Below are positions 44,893 to 54,507 of a DNA stretch of 64,000 bases, piece after piece. The stretch covers positions 372,001 through 436,000 of the forward strand of contig NZ_JAAOXM010000003.1 in assembly GCF_011605345.1 (NCBI RefSeq), in the 5' to 3' direction. The stretch comes from Burkholderia sp. D-99 (lineage in GTDB: Bacteria; Pseudomonadota; Gammaproteobacteria; Burkholderiales; Burkholderiaceae). The translations under genes were made by a program, and so were the position numbers. The first letter of the stretch is position 1, and each line of letters begins with the position of its first letter. Under the pieces are notes generated by a model that was not told where the DNA came from, did not search any database, and worked only from the letters and a program-made list of their open reading frames with translations.

Positions 44893-45573
44893 TCAGGGGC
44901 GAAGATGTTGAAGGAGCGTGGAGCGGAACGAATCGATATGGCTTTCGACGGCTATGCGCGCGCCGGCAGCATCGTGCGCGGACAGCCGGTCGAACAGCTC
45001 GCGATGCTCGTGCTGGACGTCGGCGAGATGGTGCGGTTCGGACAGCGTGACGAACCAGAAGCGCAGCGCGCGCTCGTGCAACGCGCGCAGGATCTCGGCG
45101 AGGACCGCATTGCGCGCGGCCGCGGCGATCGCCTGGTGGAACGCGCGGTCGAGTTCCATCATGCCCTCGACGTCGTGCGTGTCGACACACGCCTGTCCTT
45201 CGTCGAGCAGCGCGGCCAGGCGCGCGAGATCGTCGGGCGTTGCGTGGCGCGCGGCGAGTTCCGCGCAATGCGCCTCGTTGATGCGCCGCACGTCGATCAC
45301 CGCGACGATGTCATCGAGAGACAGCGGCTGCACCATCAATCCCTTGCGCGGCATCACGGACAGCAGCCCTTCGAGCACGAGCCGATGCACGGCCTGATGC
45401 ACCGGCGTGCGGCCAATACCGGTGCGTGCGACGAGGTCGGCTTCGTTGAGCGCGGCGCCGGGCTTCAGGCGCATCGTGATGATGTCGCGCTGGATCAGCG
45501 CGTACGCGCGGTCGGCGAGGCTGGCTGCCGGCGCGACGGGGCGGTCGCGGGTGACGTCGGTCAGGGCATTCAT
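44893..45573 (-). CDS. GntR-family (FadR/FCD subfamily) transcriptional regulator
   Basis: 226 residues from the ATG at 45573 (MNALTDVTRDRPVAPAASLA). N-terminal winged helix-turn-helix (RLKPGAALNEADLVARTGIGRTPVHQAVHRL, VMPRKGLMVQPL) and a C-terminal all-helical FCD ligand domain with metal-binding Asp and His residues (ELDRAFHQAIAAAA, HEHRELFDRL). Linked to the amidase gene six bases downstream. The 12-base palindrome at 45655-45666, between it and the divergent amidotransferase-like gene, is a good candidate operator. Confidence 0.88.
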   Translation of the reverse strand: MNALTDVTRDRPVAPAASLADRAYALIQRDIITMRLKPGAALNEADLVARTGIGRTPVHQAVHRLVLEGLLSVMPRKGLMVQPLSLDDIVAVIDVRRINEAHCAELAARHATPDDLARLAALLDEGQACVDTHDVEGMMELDRAFHQAIAAAARNAVLAEILRALHERALRFWFVTLSEPHHLADVQHEHRELFDRLSAHDAAGARIAVESHIDSFRSTLLQHLRP

Positions 45574-45654
45574 GCGGGGTGCGACGCGGCGGCCGGACGG
45601 GGCGCGATCATGGCAGGGGCGATCGGAAAGCGTGGACGATGCCTGGATATTATT

Positions 45655-45666
45655 GTGATATATCAC
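45655..45666. promoter_or_regulatory. perfect palindrome GTGATATATCAC, candidate GntR operator
   Basis: A 12-base perfect dyad in the 279-base divergent region between the GntR gene and the C26 hydrolase gene. Its AT-rich centre in a GC-rich genome and position 82 bases from the regulator start suit an autoregulatory operator. No other site in the window matches it exactly that I could see. Confidence 0.5.
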
Positions 45667-45852
45667 TGGTGTCCAGTATTGGCGGTGTCGCATCGGTTTG
45701 CCGGCGCACCGGCGGGGCCGTTTCCCGGCGCAGTTTGCCGTCGACTTGCAACAATATCGACAGGATGTTGCAGGTTTGCCGCTTGATCGTGCGCTGAAGC
45801 ATAATGAATCCTCGTTTATCCATACGCGTGAGCGACGTACCAGACCATCGTC

Positions 45853-47049
45853 ATGAGCGAAAACACGCCTTCCCCGGCCGGTCTGCCCGGCACCGTCTCC
45901 GTTTCTTCCGATTCCCCCCGAACCGATCCGGCGAAAGCGCCGGATGCGCCGGCAGCCCAGGTTGCCGCGCAGAACGTCGCCGCGGACGGCGCGTCGCCGG
46001 TCACGGCGGGCTCCGAGCCGGGCGCGCCCGGTGCAGCGGGTGCCGCCGTCAATGGCGCTACCGCTGCCGCTGCCGCGCCGCCGAAGCCCGGCGCGCCGCC
46101 GCCGGGATTCGGCGCGCAGCCCGACTTCGACACGCCGCGCCCGCCGCCCGCGAGCGCGCAGAATGCGCCGCCGGCCTACCTGAAGCAGAGCGACACGCCG
46201 TGGTCGGTATTCGGCCGGATCGTGGCCGCGCGTGCGCGCCGGCTGTTCGACCGCGCCGGCCAGCGCATCACGCAGCGCACGCTGCGCATCGGCGTGTCGG
46301 CGCGGATCTTCCATCCGGAACCGGGTGCGAAGGGGCTGCGGGGCAAGACGCTGCAGTATCTCGAGGAATCGATCGCGCACTGGGTGATGTCGCGCGACGT
46401 GCTCGTGTTCATGATTCCGACCGTCGGCCACCAGGGCATGATTCACCCGAGCAATATCCGCCTGCGCGACTACGCGAAGCATCTCGACGGCCTGCTGCTG
46501 CAGGGGGGCGCCGACGTATCGCCGCAAACCTATGCCGCGTCCGACGTGCGCCCCGAATGGCCGGGCGATCGCGTGCGCGACATGTACGAACTCGAGCTGC
46601 TGCACGAGTTCGTCGAATCCGGCAAACCCGTCCTCGGCGTGTGCCGCGGCTGCCAGCTGATCAACGTCGCGTTCGGCGGCTCGCTGTACCAGGACATCGC
46701 CACCGATGTGCCGACCGCGAATGCGCACGTGAGCGAGCATTACGACCAGCATCGCCACGCCATCCGCTTTCCCGATTCGTCGACGCTCGCGAGCATGTTC
46801 CCCGGGCGTAGCGAAGCGATCGTCAACTCGATTCACCATCAGGCGATCCGCGATCTCGGCCGCGATCTGAACATCGAGGCCGTGTCGGCGGGCGACGGGA
46901 TCATCGAAGGCATTCGCCACCGGCGTTCGCCGTTCGTCGTCGGCGTGCAGTGGCACCCTGAGTTCCATCGCGCCGGCGGCTCGGAGCTGCTCGACTGCAC
47001 GCCGCTGCTCGATGCGTTCCTGCGCGCGGCGCGCGAAACCCGCCTGTAG
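45853..47049 (+). CDS. peptidase C26 / gamma-glutamyl-GABA hydrolase-like class I glutamine amidotransferase
   Basis: 398 residues. Residues 1-110 are a low-complexity Ala/Pro/Gly-rich extension not normally present. The catalytic domain follows: oxyanion segment LLLQGGADVSP (near 214-224), nucleophile Cys264 (LGVCRGCQLINVAFGG) and His in VQWHPEFH. PuuD-type enzymes cut gamma-glutamyl bonds in putrescine breakdown. No other puu gene is nearby, so the substrate is uncertain. Divergent from the GntR regulator. Confidence 0.82.
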   Translation: MSENTPSPAGLPGTVSVSSDSPRTDPAKAPDAPAAQVAAQNVAADGASPVTAGSEPGAPGAAGAAVNGATAAAAAPPKPGAPPPGFGAQPDFDTPRPPPASAQNAPPAYLKQSDTPWSVFGRIVAARARRLFDRAGQRITQRTLRIGVSARIFHPEPGAKGLRGKTLQYLEESIAHWVMSRDVLVFMIPTVGHQGMIHPSNIRLRDYAKHLDGLLLQGGADVSPQTYAASDVRPEWPGDRVRDMYELELLHEFVESGKPVLGVCRGCQLINVAFGGSLYQDIATDVPTANAHVSEHYDQHRHAIRFPDSSTLASMFPGRSEAIVNSIHHQAIRDLGRDLNIEAVSAGDGIIEGIRHRRSPFVVGVQWHPEFHRAGGSELLDCTPLLDAFLRAARETRL

Positions 47050-47119
47050 CAAGCCACTTTCTTCGCGTCATACGAAGGCCGGCCGCATCCCGATAAATTC
47101 GAGATGCGGCCGTTTCGTT

Positions 47120-47857
47120 ATGAACGATAATCGCGAGTTCCGATTCGTTCGCCGGAGTCCAACGTTGGCTTTCCGAAATTTTTCCTCTGCACGATGCGCG
47201 ACGTGGATCGTTGCGCTGGCTGCCTGCACGCAAGCGGGCACGGCCTGGTCCGCCGACGCGACCGCGCCCGCCGCGGGTACGCGCCCGGCGGTCACGAGCC
47301 TGCGCGGCGACGCGGCCGCATCCACCGCGGCGGCGACGGATGCATCCGCGCAAGGCAACGTCGCCGAGCTGACGCAGATGCTGCACGATGGCCGGATCGT
47401 CGAGATGCGCACGACGTACAACGGCAGCTACGGTGCGAGCCTGATGTTCGATCCGCGCGAGATGACGTACTACGTCGCGCTGTTCCAGGACAAGCACCTG
47501 TGGCGTGTGATCCGGTCGCAGGAGAAGAGCCGCGCGGAGATGGTGTACGCGAACTTCGTTCAGCAGACCGTACAACTCGCCGATATCGAGATCCGCCGTA
47601 CCGAGCTGGAGGCGCAGAAGGCGTTTCTCGAGCGCGTGATCGCGCTGCAGGCGAATCGTGCGCAGCAGTTGCAGGCCGACCTGAGCGTTGCGCGCAGCCA
47701 GCAGGCCGAAGTCGCGCAGCGGCAGCGTTCGGCGCAGGAGCAGGCACAGGCGCTGCAGGTCGAGAAGCGGGCCGCGCAGATGCAGCTGCGTGATCTGCAG
47801 GAACAGGTGCGGCAACTCGAGAAGCAGACCGAGACGGGGCTGCCTGCGCACAAGTAA
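47120..47857 (+). CDS. DUF2968 family protein
   Basis: 245 residues. A signal sequence (RCATWIVALAACTQAGTAWSADA) precedes an Ala/Thr-rich linker. A DUF2968-like domain follows (VAELTQMLHDGRIVEMRTTY, FDPREMTYYVALFQDKHLWR), then a long coiled coil with many Gln/Arg/Ala. Probably periplasmic. Function unknown. A clear terminator at 47890 ends it. Start at 47120 by signal peptide, since the upstream frame lies within the preceding gene. Confidence 0.78.
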   Translation: MNDNREFRFVRRSPTLAFRNFSSARCATWIVALAACTQAGTAWSADATAPAAGTRPAVTSLRGDAAASTAAATDASAQGNVAELTQMLHDGRIVEMRTTYNGSYGASLMFDPREMTYYVALFQDKHLWRVIRSQEKSRAEMVYANFVQQTVQLADIEIRRTELEAQKAFLERVIALQANRAQQLQADLSVARSQQAEVAQRQRSAQEQAQALQVEKRAAQMQLRDLQEQVRQLEKQTETGLPAHK

Positions 47858-47889
47858 CGATTCGTCAGACGGACGGAGAGCAACGAGCA

Positions 47890-47922
47890 AAACCCGGCGA
47901 AGCGAGCTTCGCCGGGTTTTTT
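47890..47922. terminator. terminator, usable in both directions
   Basis: AAACCCGGCGAAGC (47890-47903) and GCTTCGCCGGGTTT (47906-47919) followed by further T residues. Placed between the DUF2968 gene and the convergent minus-strand gene. Confidence 0.85.
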
Positions 47923-47935
47923 CATGGCACGGCCG

Positions 47936-48895
47936 TCAGCGCGCGAACGCGTCCGGCGTGTCGGTCAGGCGGCGGTGGGACAGTTGCGCCGACCAGTCGA
48001 AACCGGCGGCCGGCGCGTGCGTTGCACGGGCCGGCTCGGTAGCGCGCAGCGCGCTTGCCATCGCGATCAGCGTGAGCGGATCGTCGAGCGTGTCGAGCGT
48101 GTCGCGCGTGTCGGCGATTGCGCGCGACGCGGGGGCGAGCTGATCACGTGTGCGGGCGTCGAGCGTGCTGCTCCGGATCGGTGGGCGCGCGGCCAGCCGC
48201 GACACGTTCGCGGGCCGGGCCGGTGCCGCCGTCTTGCTGCGCCGGTCGTTCGAACGGGGGAGCGATGCAGCGGCCGTGTGCGGCACGTTGGACGTTGTCT
48301 TCGGGCGAAGCGGTGTCGGACGATGCGTGACGTGGTGCGTGGCCTGCGGCGATTCGGCCATTGTCGCGACAGGCGCGGCCATCGTGCGCCGCGGTGGAGC
48401 GCTCGTCGACGTACGCGGCCGTACCGTGGCGACCTGCACGGTGCCGGACGACGTAGCGTGATCCGGCACGCTACCGGCCGCGTGAATCGCGTATGTGGGC
48501 CCGAATCCCGCAGGCGGTTCGTGCGCGGCGATCAGCCAGCCGATGATGCCGAGCGCGCCGATGCTCCAGCAGATCGCGTACGTTGCACGCCGGTCGCGAG
48601 AGCGGCGGACGGTACGTAGGACGCGCGCGCCGGCAACGGCAGCCGGCACGACCGGCGCGCCTGCCGAAATCGGCATCGATACCGTCACGGGCCGTGGCGG
48701 CCAGCGGCACGTGCGGTGTGGCCGGTCGACGTCGATGCAGGACGTCGTCAGCGTGGCGAGGCAGTGCCTGTCGGGCCGTGCACCGGGTGCGCCGCGAAAG
48801 GTCCATTCGCGACCGAACGACGGGACGTTATCGAGCGGGGCGACGCGAGGGCGGGCGAGTGCGCCTTCGACGGGGACGAGGGGCGATGGGGTCAT
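47936..48895 (-). CDS. hypothetical membrane-anchored protein, low complexity (319 aa)
   Basis: From the in-frame ATG at 48895 (MTPSPLVPVEGALARPRVAP); the frame also allows 48958. One predicted membrane helix (YAICWSIGALGIIGWLIAAH) separates a basic N-terminal part from a Thr/Arg/Pro-rich C-terminal part. The C-terminus has a weak repeated-looking segment (ADTRDTLDTLDDPLTLIA). No domain recognised. Composition is unusual, and it may be poorly conserved. Confidence 0.5.
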   Translation of the reverse strand: MTPSPLVPVEGALARPRVAPLDNVPSFGREWTFRGAPGARPDRHCLATLTTSCIDVDRPHRTCRWPPRPVTVSMPISAGAPVVPAAVAGARVLRTVRRSRDRRATYAICWSIGALGIIGWLIAAHEPPAGFGPTYAIHAAGSVPDHATSSGTVQVATVRPRTSTSAPPRRTMAAPVATMAESPQATHHVTHRPTPLRPKTTSNVPHTAAASLPRSNDRRSKTAAPARPANVSRLAARPPIRSSTLDARTRDQLAPASRAIADTRDTLDTLDDPLTLIAMASALRATEPARATHAPAAGFDWSAQLSHRRLTDTPDAFAR

Positions 48896-49247
48896 GAGGG
48901 CGGTACGCCGCGCGACACAGGCAACCGTGGCGGCCGCGGCGCGGAAATGTCGTCGCAAATCGTGACATTGTGGTCAGATGGCGAGAGCAGGTCGATCAGA
49001 CCAATCTGATTTTTGCTTCCGTTTCGGGGCGACTCGTACGAGGAGAACGCCGCGACGGCACCGGCAGCGGCGACACAAGGCAAATGTCGGGTTGGCGTGG
49101 CATGATGCGCGAACCATGCCGGTGCGCGCGTCGTCGCGCGGTGCGCCGCCGGCGGGCAGCGATGCCCGTGCGCGCCGGCCCGGTGCCGCGTGCGTCGTCG
49201 GATCCATGCGGCGCGGATTCGCGCCATCCGAGCTGAGCGAGAAAAAC
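48896..49247. other. upstream region of the MHS transporter, no gene seen
   Basis: About 350 bases with open frames on both strands but no ribosome-binding site or domain. The tract TTGTGGTCAGATGG and the AT-richer CAATCTGATTTTTGC (49000-49016) may include a promoter. Nothing else stands out. Confidence 0.4.
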
Positions 49248-50543
49248 ATGTCCACAGCGTCACACGCCATCGCGCAGGAATCGAAATTCCGCACCGTGTT
49301 CCGGGTCGTCAGCGGCAACTTCCTGGAAATGTACGACTTCATGGTCTACGGCTATTACGCGTCGGCCATCGCGAAAACCTACTTTCCGAGCGGCAACGCA
49401 TTCGCGTCGCTGATGCTGTCGCTGTCGGTGTTCGGTGCGGGCTTCCTGATGCGGCCGGTCGGTGCGATCGTGCTCGGTGCGTACATCGACCATCACGGCC
49501 GGCGCAAGGGGCTGATCCTGACACTCGGGCTGATGGCGCTCGGCACGCTCACGGTGGCCGCGGTGCCCGGTTACGCGACGATCGGCGTGCTCGCGCCGGC
49601 GCTCGTGCTGCTCGGCCGGCTGCTGCAGGGCTTTTCGGCGGGCGTTGAACTGGGCGGCGTGTCGGTCTATCTGTCGGAGATCGCGACGAAGGGGCACAAG
49701 GGGTTCTATACGTCGTGGCAGTCGGGCAGCCAGCAGGTGGCCGTCGTGTTCGCCGCGTTCGTCGGCGTGCTGCTCAACCGCGCGCTGCCGGCCGAGGAGA
49801 TGACCGCGTGGGGGTGGCGCATTCCGTTCCTGATCGGCTGCCTGATCGTGCCGTTCCTGTTCCTGATCCGGCGTTCGCTGAAGGAGACCGACGAGTTCCT
49901 CGCGAAGCGTCATCGTCCGACGATGGGCGAGATCATGCGTTCGATGCTCGACAACTGGGGCGTCGTGGTGGCGGGCATGGGGATGGTGATCATGACGACG
50001 GTGTCGTTCTACATGATCACCGCCTATACGCCGACGTTCGGCAAGGAAGTGCTGCACCTGTCGTCGCTCGACGCGCTCGTCGTGACCGTCTGCGTGGGGA
50101 TTTCCAATCTCGTGTGGCTGCCGCTGTCCGGTGCGTTGTCCGACCGCATCGGTCGCCGCCCGGTGCTGATTGCGTTCACCGTGCTGACGCTGCTGTCGGC
50201 TTACCCGGCCGTGCTGTGGCTCGTCGGCGATCCGTCGTTCCTGCGGCTGCTCGCGGTCGAGCTGTGGCTGTCATTCCTGTATGCGTCGTATAACGGTGCG
50301 ATGGTCGTTGCGCTGACCGAAGTGATGCCGGCCGACGTGCGCACGGCTGGCTTCTCGCTTGCATACAGCCTGGCGACGACGATCGGCGGCTTCACGCCCG
50401 CGATCTCGACGCTGATGATTCATCAGACCGGAAACAAGGCGGCGCCGGGGCTGTGGCTGAGCGTTGCCGCGATTTGCGGGCTGATCGCGACACTCGTGCT
50501 GTATCGCACGCCCGAGGCTCGCAACCAGTACAAGGCGGCCTGA
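49248..50543 (+). CDS. MFS transporter, metabolite:H+ symporter (MHS) family, citrate/tricarballylate-type
   Basis: 431 residues, twelve membrane helices. The MHS start [20 protein letters not shown] and the loop 2-3 signature [17 protein letters not shown] are diagnostic, as is [18 protein letters not shown]. The sequence is closest to the citrate/tricarballylate branch (CitA, TcuC) as judged by eye. It imports a carboxylic acid with protons. No metabolic partner gene is adjacent. Start at 49248 by family length. Confidence 0.85.
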   Translation: MSTASHAIAQESKFRTVFRVVSGNFLEMYDFMVYGYYASAIAKTYFPSGNAFASLMLSLSVFGAGFLMRPVGAIVLGAYIDHHGRRKGLILTLGLMALGTLTVAAVPGYATIGVLAPALVLLGRLLQGFSAGVELGGVSVYLSEIATKGHKGFYTSWQSGSQQVAVVFAAFVGVLLNRALPAEEMTAWGWRIPFLIGCLIVPFLFLIRRSLKETDEFLAKRHRPTMGEIMRSMLDNWGVVVAGMGMVIMTTVSFYMITAYTPTFGKEVLHLSSLDALVVTVCVGISNLVWLPLSGALSDRIGRRPVLIAFTVLTLLSAYPAVLWLVGDPSFLRLLAVELWLSFLYASYNGAMVVALTEVMPADVRTAGFSLAYSLATTIGGFTPAISTLMIHQTGNKAAPGLWLSVAAICGLIATLVLYRTPEARNQYKAA

Positions 50544-50588
50544 CAGGCAAGCGCATGTCGCGCGGCGCCGGCCGCACGCATCGCATTG

Positions 50589-50618
50589 AAAAAGGGAGCG
50601 CGCCGCGCTCCCTTTTTT
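50589..50618. terminator. terminator between MHS transporter and TPR gene
   Basis: GGGAGCGC (50594-50601) and GCGCTCCC (50605-50612) flanked by AAAAA and TTTTTT, so it can serve both convergent genes. Confidence 0.88.
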
Positions 50619-50627
50619 CGTCTGCGC

Positions 50628-52466
50628 TCAGGCTTCGCGCAGCATGCCGGCGACCGCGGCCGCCACGTCGAGCCATTGCCCTGGCGCGGGCTGGCGGGCG
50701 AGCCTGGCCTGCGGATACCACGGGCAGTCGTCGCCGGTGAACCAGCGCCAGTCGGGCGCGAACGGCAGCATGACCCACAGCGGCTTGCCAAGCGCGCCGG
50801 CGAGGTGTGCGACCGCCGTATCGATCGTGACGACGCCGTCGAGCCGCTCGATCAGCGCGGCCGTGTCCGCAAAGGCGCTCAGCCGGCCGTCGAGCCGGTG
50901 CACGCGCGGATGCGCGTCGACACGCGCACGTTCGTCGTCGTCGAGTGCGGGTTGCAGCACGATCCAGTCGATATCCGGCAGCGCGAGCAGTGGCGCGAGC
51001 GCGTCGAACGGCATCGAGCGGTTTTCCTGCGCCTGCCGGCGCCCCGACCACGCGAGGCCGAACTTGCGCTTCGACTGTCCGCCGAGCGAGCCGCGAAAGC
51101 GCCGGCCGGCGCCGTCGGGGGCGTCGAGGTAGCGCGAGCCGGCAACGATGCCCTCCGTCTGAAGTCCGAGCAGGAACGGCAAGCTCATCAGCGTGCAGGC
51201 GAGATCCGCGGCAGGCGGTTTCGCGGTGCCCTGCGCGACGAGCGTCACGCGCCAGCGTGCTGCCGCCGGTGCCAGCAGCGTAACGAGTTCCGGCTGGACT
51301 TCGAGCACGACGCGCGCGCAGCGTGCGCGGGCGAGCGGCACGAAGCGGACGAACTGCAGCGTGTCGCCGAAGCCCTGTTCCGCGCGGATCAGCAGCGTGC
51401 GCGACGCAATCGGCTCGCCTTGCCAGCGCGGCAGCGTGCCGAGCGGCGTCGCGCCCGGCGTGTCGTGACGCGCTTCATAGGCGGGCAGGCCGCGCGTGAA
51501 GTCGCCGAGCGTCAGCAGCGTGACCGCGCGGTGCAGCCGTGCCAGCGTGAGATCGGGTGCGACACGCAGGGCCTGGTCGAATGCGCGCAGCGCCATCTCG
51601 TGCGCACCGAGTGCGTGATGGGCGTTGCCGAGGTTCAGCCAGGCCAGGCTGAACGATGGATCGAGACCGACGGCACGCTCGTAGTAGGGCAGCGCGTCGC
51701 GGTGGCGTGCCTGCGCGCTCAGTGCGTTCGCGAGCCCGAACAACGCAAGCGGAAACGGCGGATGCAGCGCGAGCGCGGCTTCGAACGCGGCGGCCGCCTC
51801 GGCATGCCGGCCGACCGCGTCGAACGTGTTGCCGAGATTGAAATGCGCGGCGACGAAGCGCGGCTGCGCGGCGATCGCGGCCTGGAAGTGCGCGATCGCG
51901 TCGTCGGCGCGGCCCGTCGCGTTCAGCGCCATCGCGAGATTGTTGTGCGCCCCCGCATGCCCGGGCCGCAACTCGAGCGCGCGATGGAACGCGGCGAGCG
52001 CGTCGTCGTGGCGGCCGAGCGCGTTCAGCGCGTTGCCGAGATTGTTGTGGATCGATGCGTCGTCGGGCGTGAGCCGGAGCGCGCGAGCGAATGCGTCGAT
52101 CGCATCGTCGTGACGCTGCAGCGCCGCATACGCGTTGCCGAGGTTGTAGTGGGCGAGCGGAAATTCGGGCGCGAGCGTCAGCGCGTTGCGAAAGCGGTCG
52201 ACCGCTTCGTCGAGCCGGCCGAGCGCCTTCAGCGCGTTGCCGAGATTGAGCTGCAGCGCGGCATCGTCCGGACGCAGCGCGACGGCGCGGCCGACGAGGT
52301 CGGCCGCCTCGGCGTGCTGGCCCTGCTGGTGCCGCAGCACGCCGAACAGGTGAAGCGCGTCGGCGTTGGCGGGGTTGGAGGCGAGCGCGTTGCGATAGCC
52401 GTGCTCGGCCTCGGCGAGGCGGCCCGCGCGGTGTGCGGCATACGCCCGGTCGAATGCGGAATCCAT
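50628..52466 (-). CDS. TPR-repeat protein with C-terminal glycosyltransferase-like domain
   Basis: 612 residues from the ATG at 52466 (MDSAFDRAYAAHRAGRLAEA). About ten TPR units fill residues 1-340 (each with A-x-x-x-LG/N-x-L-x-x-x-GR-x-x-A, such as HNNLGNALNALGRHDDAL). The rest resembles the nucleotide-sugar half of GT9/GT41-type proteins: GFGDTLQFVRFVPLA, KFGLAWSGRR and the late DGVVTIDTAVAHLAGALGKP. TPR plus this domain recalls bacterial O-GlcNAc-transferase-like proteins. Whether it is active is unknown. Confidence 0.8.
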   Translation of the reverse strand: MDSAFDRAYAAHRAGRLAEAEHGYRNALASNPANADALHLFGVLRHQQGQHAEAADLVGRAVALRPDDAALQLNLGNALKALGRLDEAVDRFRNALTLAPEFPLAHYNLGNAYAALQRHDDAIDAFARALRLTPDDASIHNNLGNALNALGRHDDALAAFHRALELRPGHAGAHNNLAMALNATGRADDAIAHFQAAIAAQPRFVAAHFNLGNTFDAVGRHAEAAAAFEAALALHPPFPLALFGLANALSAQARHRDALPYYERAVGLDPSFSLAWLNLGNAHHALGAHEMALRAFDQALRVAPDLTLARLHRAVTLLTLGDFTRGLPAYEARHDTPGATPLGTLPRWQGEPIASRTLLIRAEQGFGDTLQFVRFVPLARARCARVVLEVQPELVTLLAPAAARWRVTLVAQGTAKPPAADLACTLMSLPFLLGLQTEGIVAGSRYLDAPDGAGRRFRGSLGGQSKRKFGLAWSGRRQAQENRSMPFDALAPLLALPDIDWIVLQPALDDDERARVDAHPRVHRLDGRLSAFADTAALIERLDGVVTIDTAVAHLAGALGKPLWVMLPFAPDWRWFTGDDCPWYPQARLARQPAPGQWLDVAAAVAGMLREA

Positions 52467-52596
52467 AACGCGATAACTGACGGAAAGCACGTATTTTCCC
52501 ACACCGCGCGGCGGTACCGCGCGTCGGCCGATCGGCATATGGCCCCGTCACGTGGAGCGGCGTAGACTTGCAGGATCGCGTGCCATCGAGGTTCTC

Positions 52597-54240
52597 ATGG
52601 CTGACACACTGTCCGATATCCGGCCCGTGCTGATTGTCGGTGCTGGGCCGACCGGCCTTGCCGCGGCGATGAGCCTCGCGCGGGCCCGCGTGCCGGTGCG
52701 CATCATCGATCGGCTTGCTGCGCCCGCGCCGCATTCGCGCGCGATCGGCATTCAGGCGCGCACGCTCGAATTGCTGGAGCAGCATCGCGCGGTCGAACCG
52801 TTTCTCGCGCTCGGCCATCGTGCGCATGCAGCTGAGCTGCACGCCGACGGCCGCGTGATCGCGCGGCTCGATTTCGATCCGTTGCACACGCGCTATCCGT
52901 ACCTGCTGTTTCTCGACCAGACCGTCACCGAGCGCCTGCTCGCCGAGCATTTGGCCGGGCTCGGCGTGACGGTCGAGCGCGGCGCGACGCTGACCGCATG
53001 CGATGCGGGTGGCGCGTCGCTCGACGTGTCGATCCGCTGCGCCGACGGTCGTGACGAATCGTTCGCACCGTCATACCTGATCGCTGCCGACGGCGCACAC
53101 AGCACGGTCAGGCATCTGCTCGGCCTGGGCTTCACCGGGCAGGCGTTCGAGCAGACTTTCCTGCTTGCCGATTTCGCGGCAATACCCGACTGGCCGGACG
53201 AAGAGATTCACCTGTTCACGACGCCCGAAGGCATCGCCGGCCTGTTTCCGATGGGCGGCGGCCGTTACCGGCTCGTGGCCGACCGGCCGCCCGGCAGCGA
53301 CGCGTCGCCCGATGCGCCGACCCCGTCGCTCGCGGATTGCGACGCGATCGTGCGTGCCCGCGCCGGTGCGTCGATCTCGCCGAGCGATCTCGCGTGGTCG
53401 TCCTATTTTCACCTGCACAGCCGGATGGTCGACCGGCTCCGTTACGGCCGCGTATTCTTCGCGGGCGACGCCGCGCACGTCCACAGCCCGGCGGGTGCGC
53501 AGGGCATGAACACCGGCATCCAGGAGGCGTTCAATCTTGGCTGGAAGCTCGCGCGCGTGCTCGGCGCGGGCACGCCCGAGCGGCTACTCGACACGTATCA
53601 CGCGGAACGTCATCCGATTGAGCGCGACGTGTTGCGGCAGACCGGTTTCGTCACGCAGATCGTCGAAGCCGAGCGCGGCGCGATGAAGCTGCTGCGCGAT
53701 CATGTCGTACCGCTGCTGGCGTCGTTCGGGCCGATGCGCGACGCGGTGCGGCGTACGGTCAGCGAGCTCGGCGTGCAGTACCGGAAGAGTCCGCTCACGC
53801 TGGAGCGCTTGCTCGATGGCGGGCCGCGCGCTGGCGAGCGGGCACCCGACGCGCACGTGCGCGTGCTCGACGGGCCGCTCGGTCAGGCGCCCGGATCGGC
53901 GCGGCTATACGACCTGCACGATCCGGCGAGCTTCACGCTGCTGCTGCTCGAAGAGCCGGCGAATGCCGACGCCGGCGCGGTGCTGCCGATGCCGGCCGAC
54001 GCGCAGGCGCTCGTTCAGGGGCTCGAACGGATCATGCCGGATGCGGTGCGCGCCTGGCGCGTCACCGATGCCGAAGGCGGCGATGCCGGGCTGGCACAGG
54101 AGTATGGCCGCTCGCGGCCGTCGTTTTACCTGCTGCGGCCCGACGGTTATGTGGCCGCGCGCGGGCGCACGGCGACCGACGTGAACGCGTTGCTGCGCCA
54201 CTGCGAAAGCTGGTTCGCGGGCATGTCGCGGCCCGCGTAG
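52597..54240 (+). CDS. FAD-dependent monooxygenase (PheA/TfdB-type)
   Basis: 547 residues from the ATG at 52597 (MADTLSDIRPVLIVGAGPTG). GxGxxG (VGAGPTGLAAAMSLARA), DG motif (YLIAADGAHSTVRHLLG) and GD motif (FFAGDAAHVHSPAGAQGMNTG) are present. A C-terminal thioredoxin-like domain follows (SFYLLRPDGYVAARG). It should hydroxylate an aromatic or polyketide-like substrate with NAD(P)H. No clear operon partner: divergent from the TPR gene and convergent with the formate dehydrogenase operon. Confidence 0.82.
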   Translation: MADTLSDIRPVLIVGAGPTGLAAAMSLARARVPVRIIDRLAAPAPHSRAIGIQARTLELLEQHRAVEPFLALGHRAHAAELHADGRVIARLDFDPLHTRYPYLLFLDQTVTERLLAEHLAGLGVTVERGATLTACDAGGASLDVSIRCADGRDESFAPSYLIAADGAHSTVRHLLGLGFTGQAFEQTFLLADFAAIPDWPDEEIHLFTTPEGIAGLFPMGGGRYRLVADRPPGSDASPDAPTPSLADCDAIVRARAGASISPSDLAWSSYFHLHSRMVDRLRYGRVFFAGDAAHVHSPAGAQGMNTGIQEAFNLGWKLARVLGAGTPERLLDTYHAERHPIERDVLRQTGFVTQIVEAERGAMKLLRDHVVPLLASFGPMRDAVRRTVSELGVQYRKSPLTLERLLDGGPRAGERAPDAHVRVLDGPLGQAPGSARLYDLHDPASFTLLLLEEPANADAGAVLPMPADAQALVQGLERIMPDAVRAWRVTDAEGGDAGLAQEYGRSRPSFYLLRPDGYVAARGRTATDVNALLRHCESWFAGMSRPA

Positions 54241-54248
54241 CGGTGCGG

Positions 54249-54500
54249 TCAGGCGCTCGCCGCGGCGGGCACGAGCGACGCTCGATGCACGGCGATCGCG
54301 TCGCGCACGATCGGCGCCGCGCGTTGCGCGGCCTCGCCCGACGGATCGTCGAACGCCGCGAGAAACGCGCGGCGCATCCGCGGCTCCCAGAAGCGCCGGA
54401 TATGGTCGGCGATGCCGGCCAGCGCTTCGTCGCGATCGGGCATCGATTCGAAGAATGCGCCGATCTGGTTGGCCATGTCGATCAGGTGTCCGTTGTCCAT
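54249..54500 (-). CDS. fdsD: formate dehydrogenase delta subunit
   Basis: 83 residues, MDNGHLIDMANQIGAFFESM onward, with RRFWEPRMRRAFLAAF: the FdsD pattern. A small subunit needed for full activity or assembly of the NAD-dependent molybdenum formate dehydrogenase. Last gene of the operon, seven bases after fdsA. In Cupriavidus fdsC (a sulfurtransferase) lies between fdsA and fdsD. Here it is missing. Confidence 0.9.
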   Translation of the reverse strand: MDNGHLIDMANQIGAFFESMPDRDEALAGIADHIRRFWEPRMRRAFLAAFDDPSGEAAQRAAPIVRDAIAVHRASLVPAAASA

Positions 54501-54507
54501 CGCTTCC

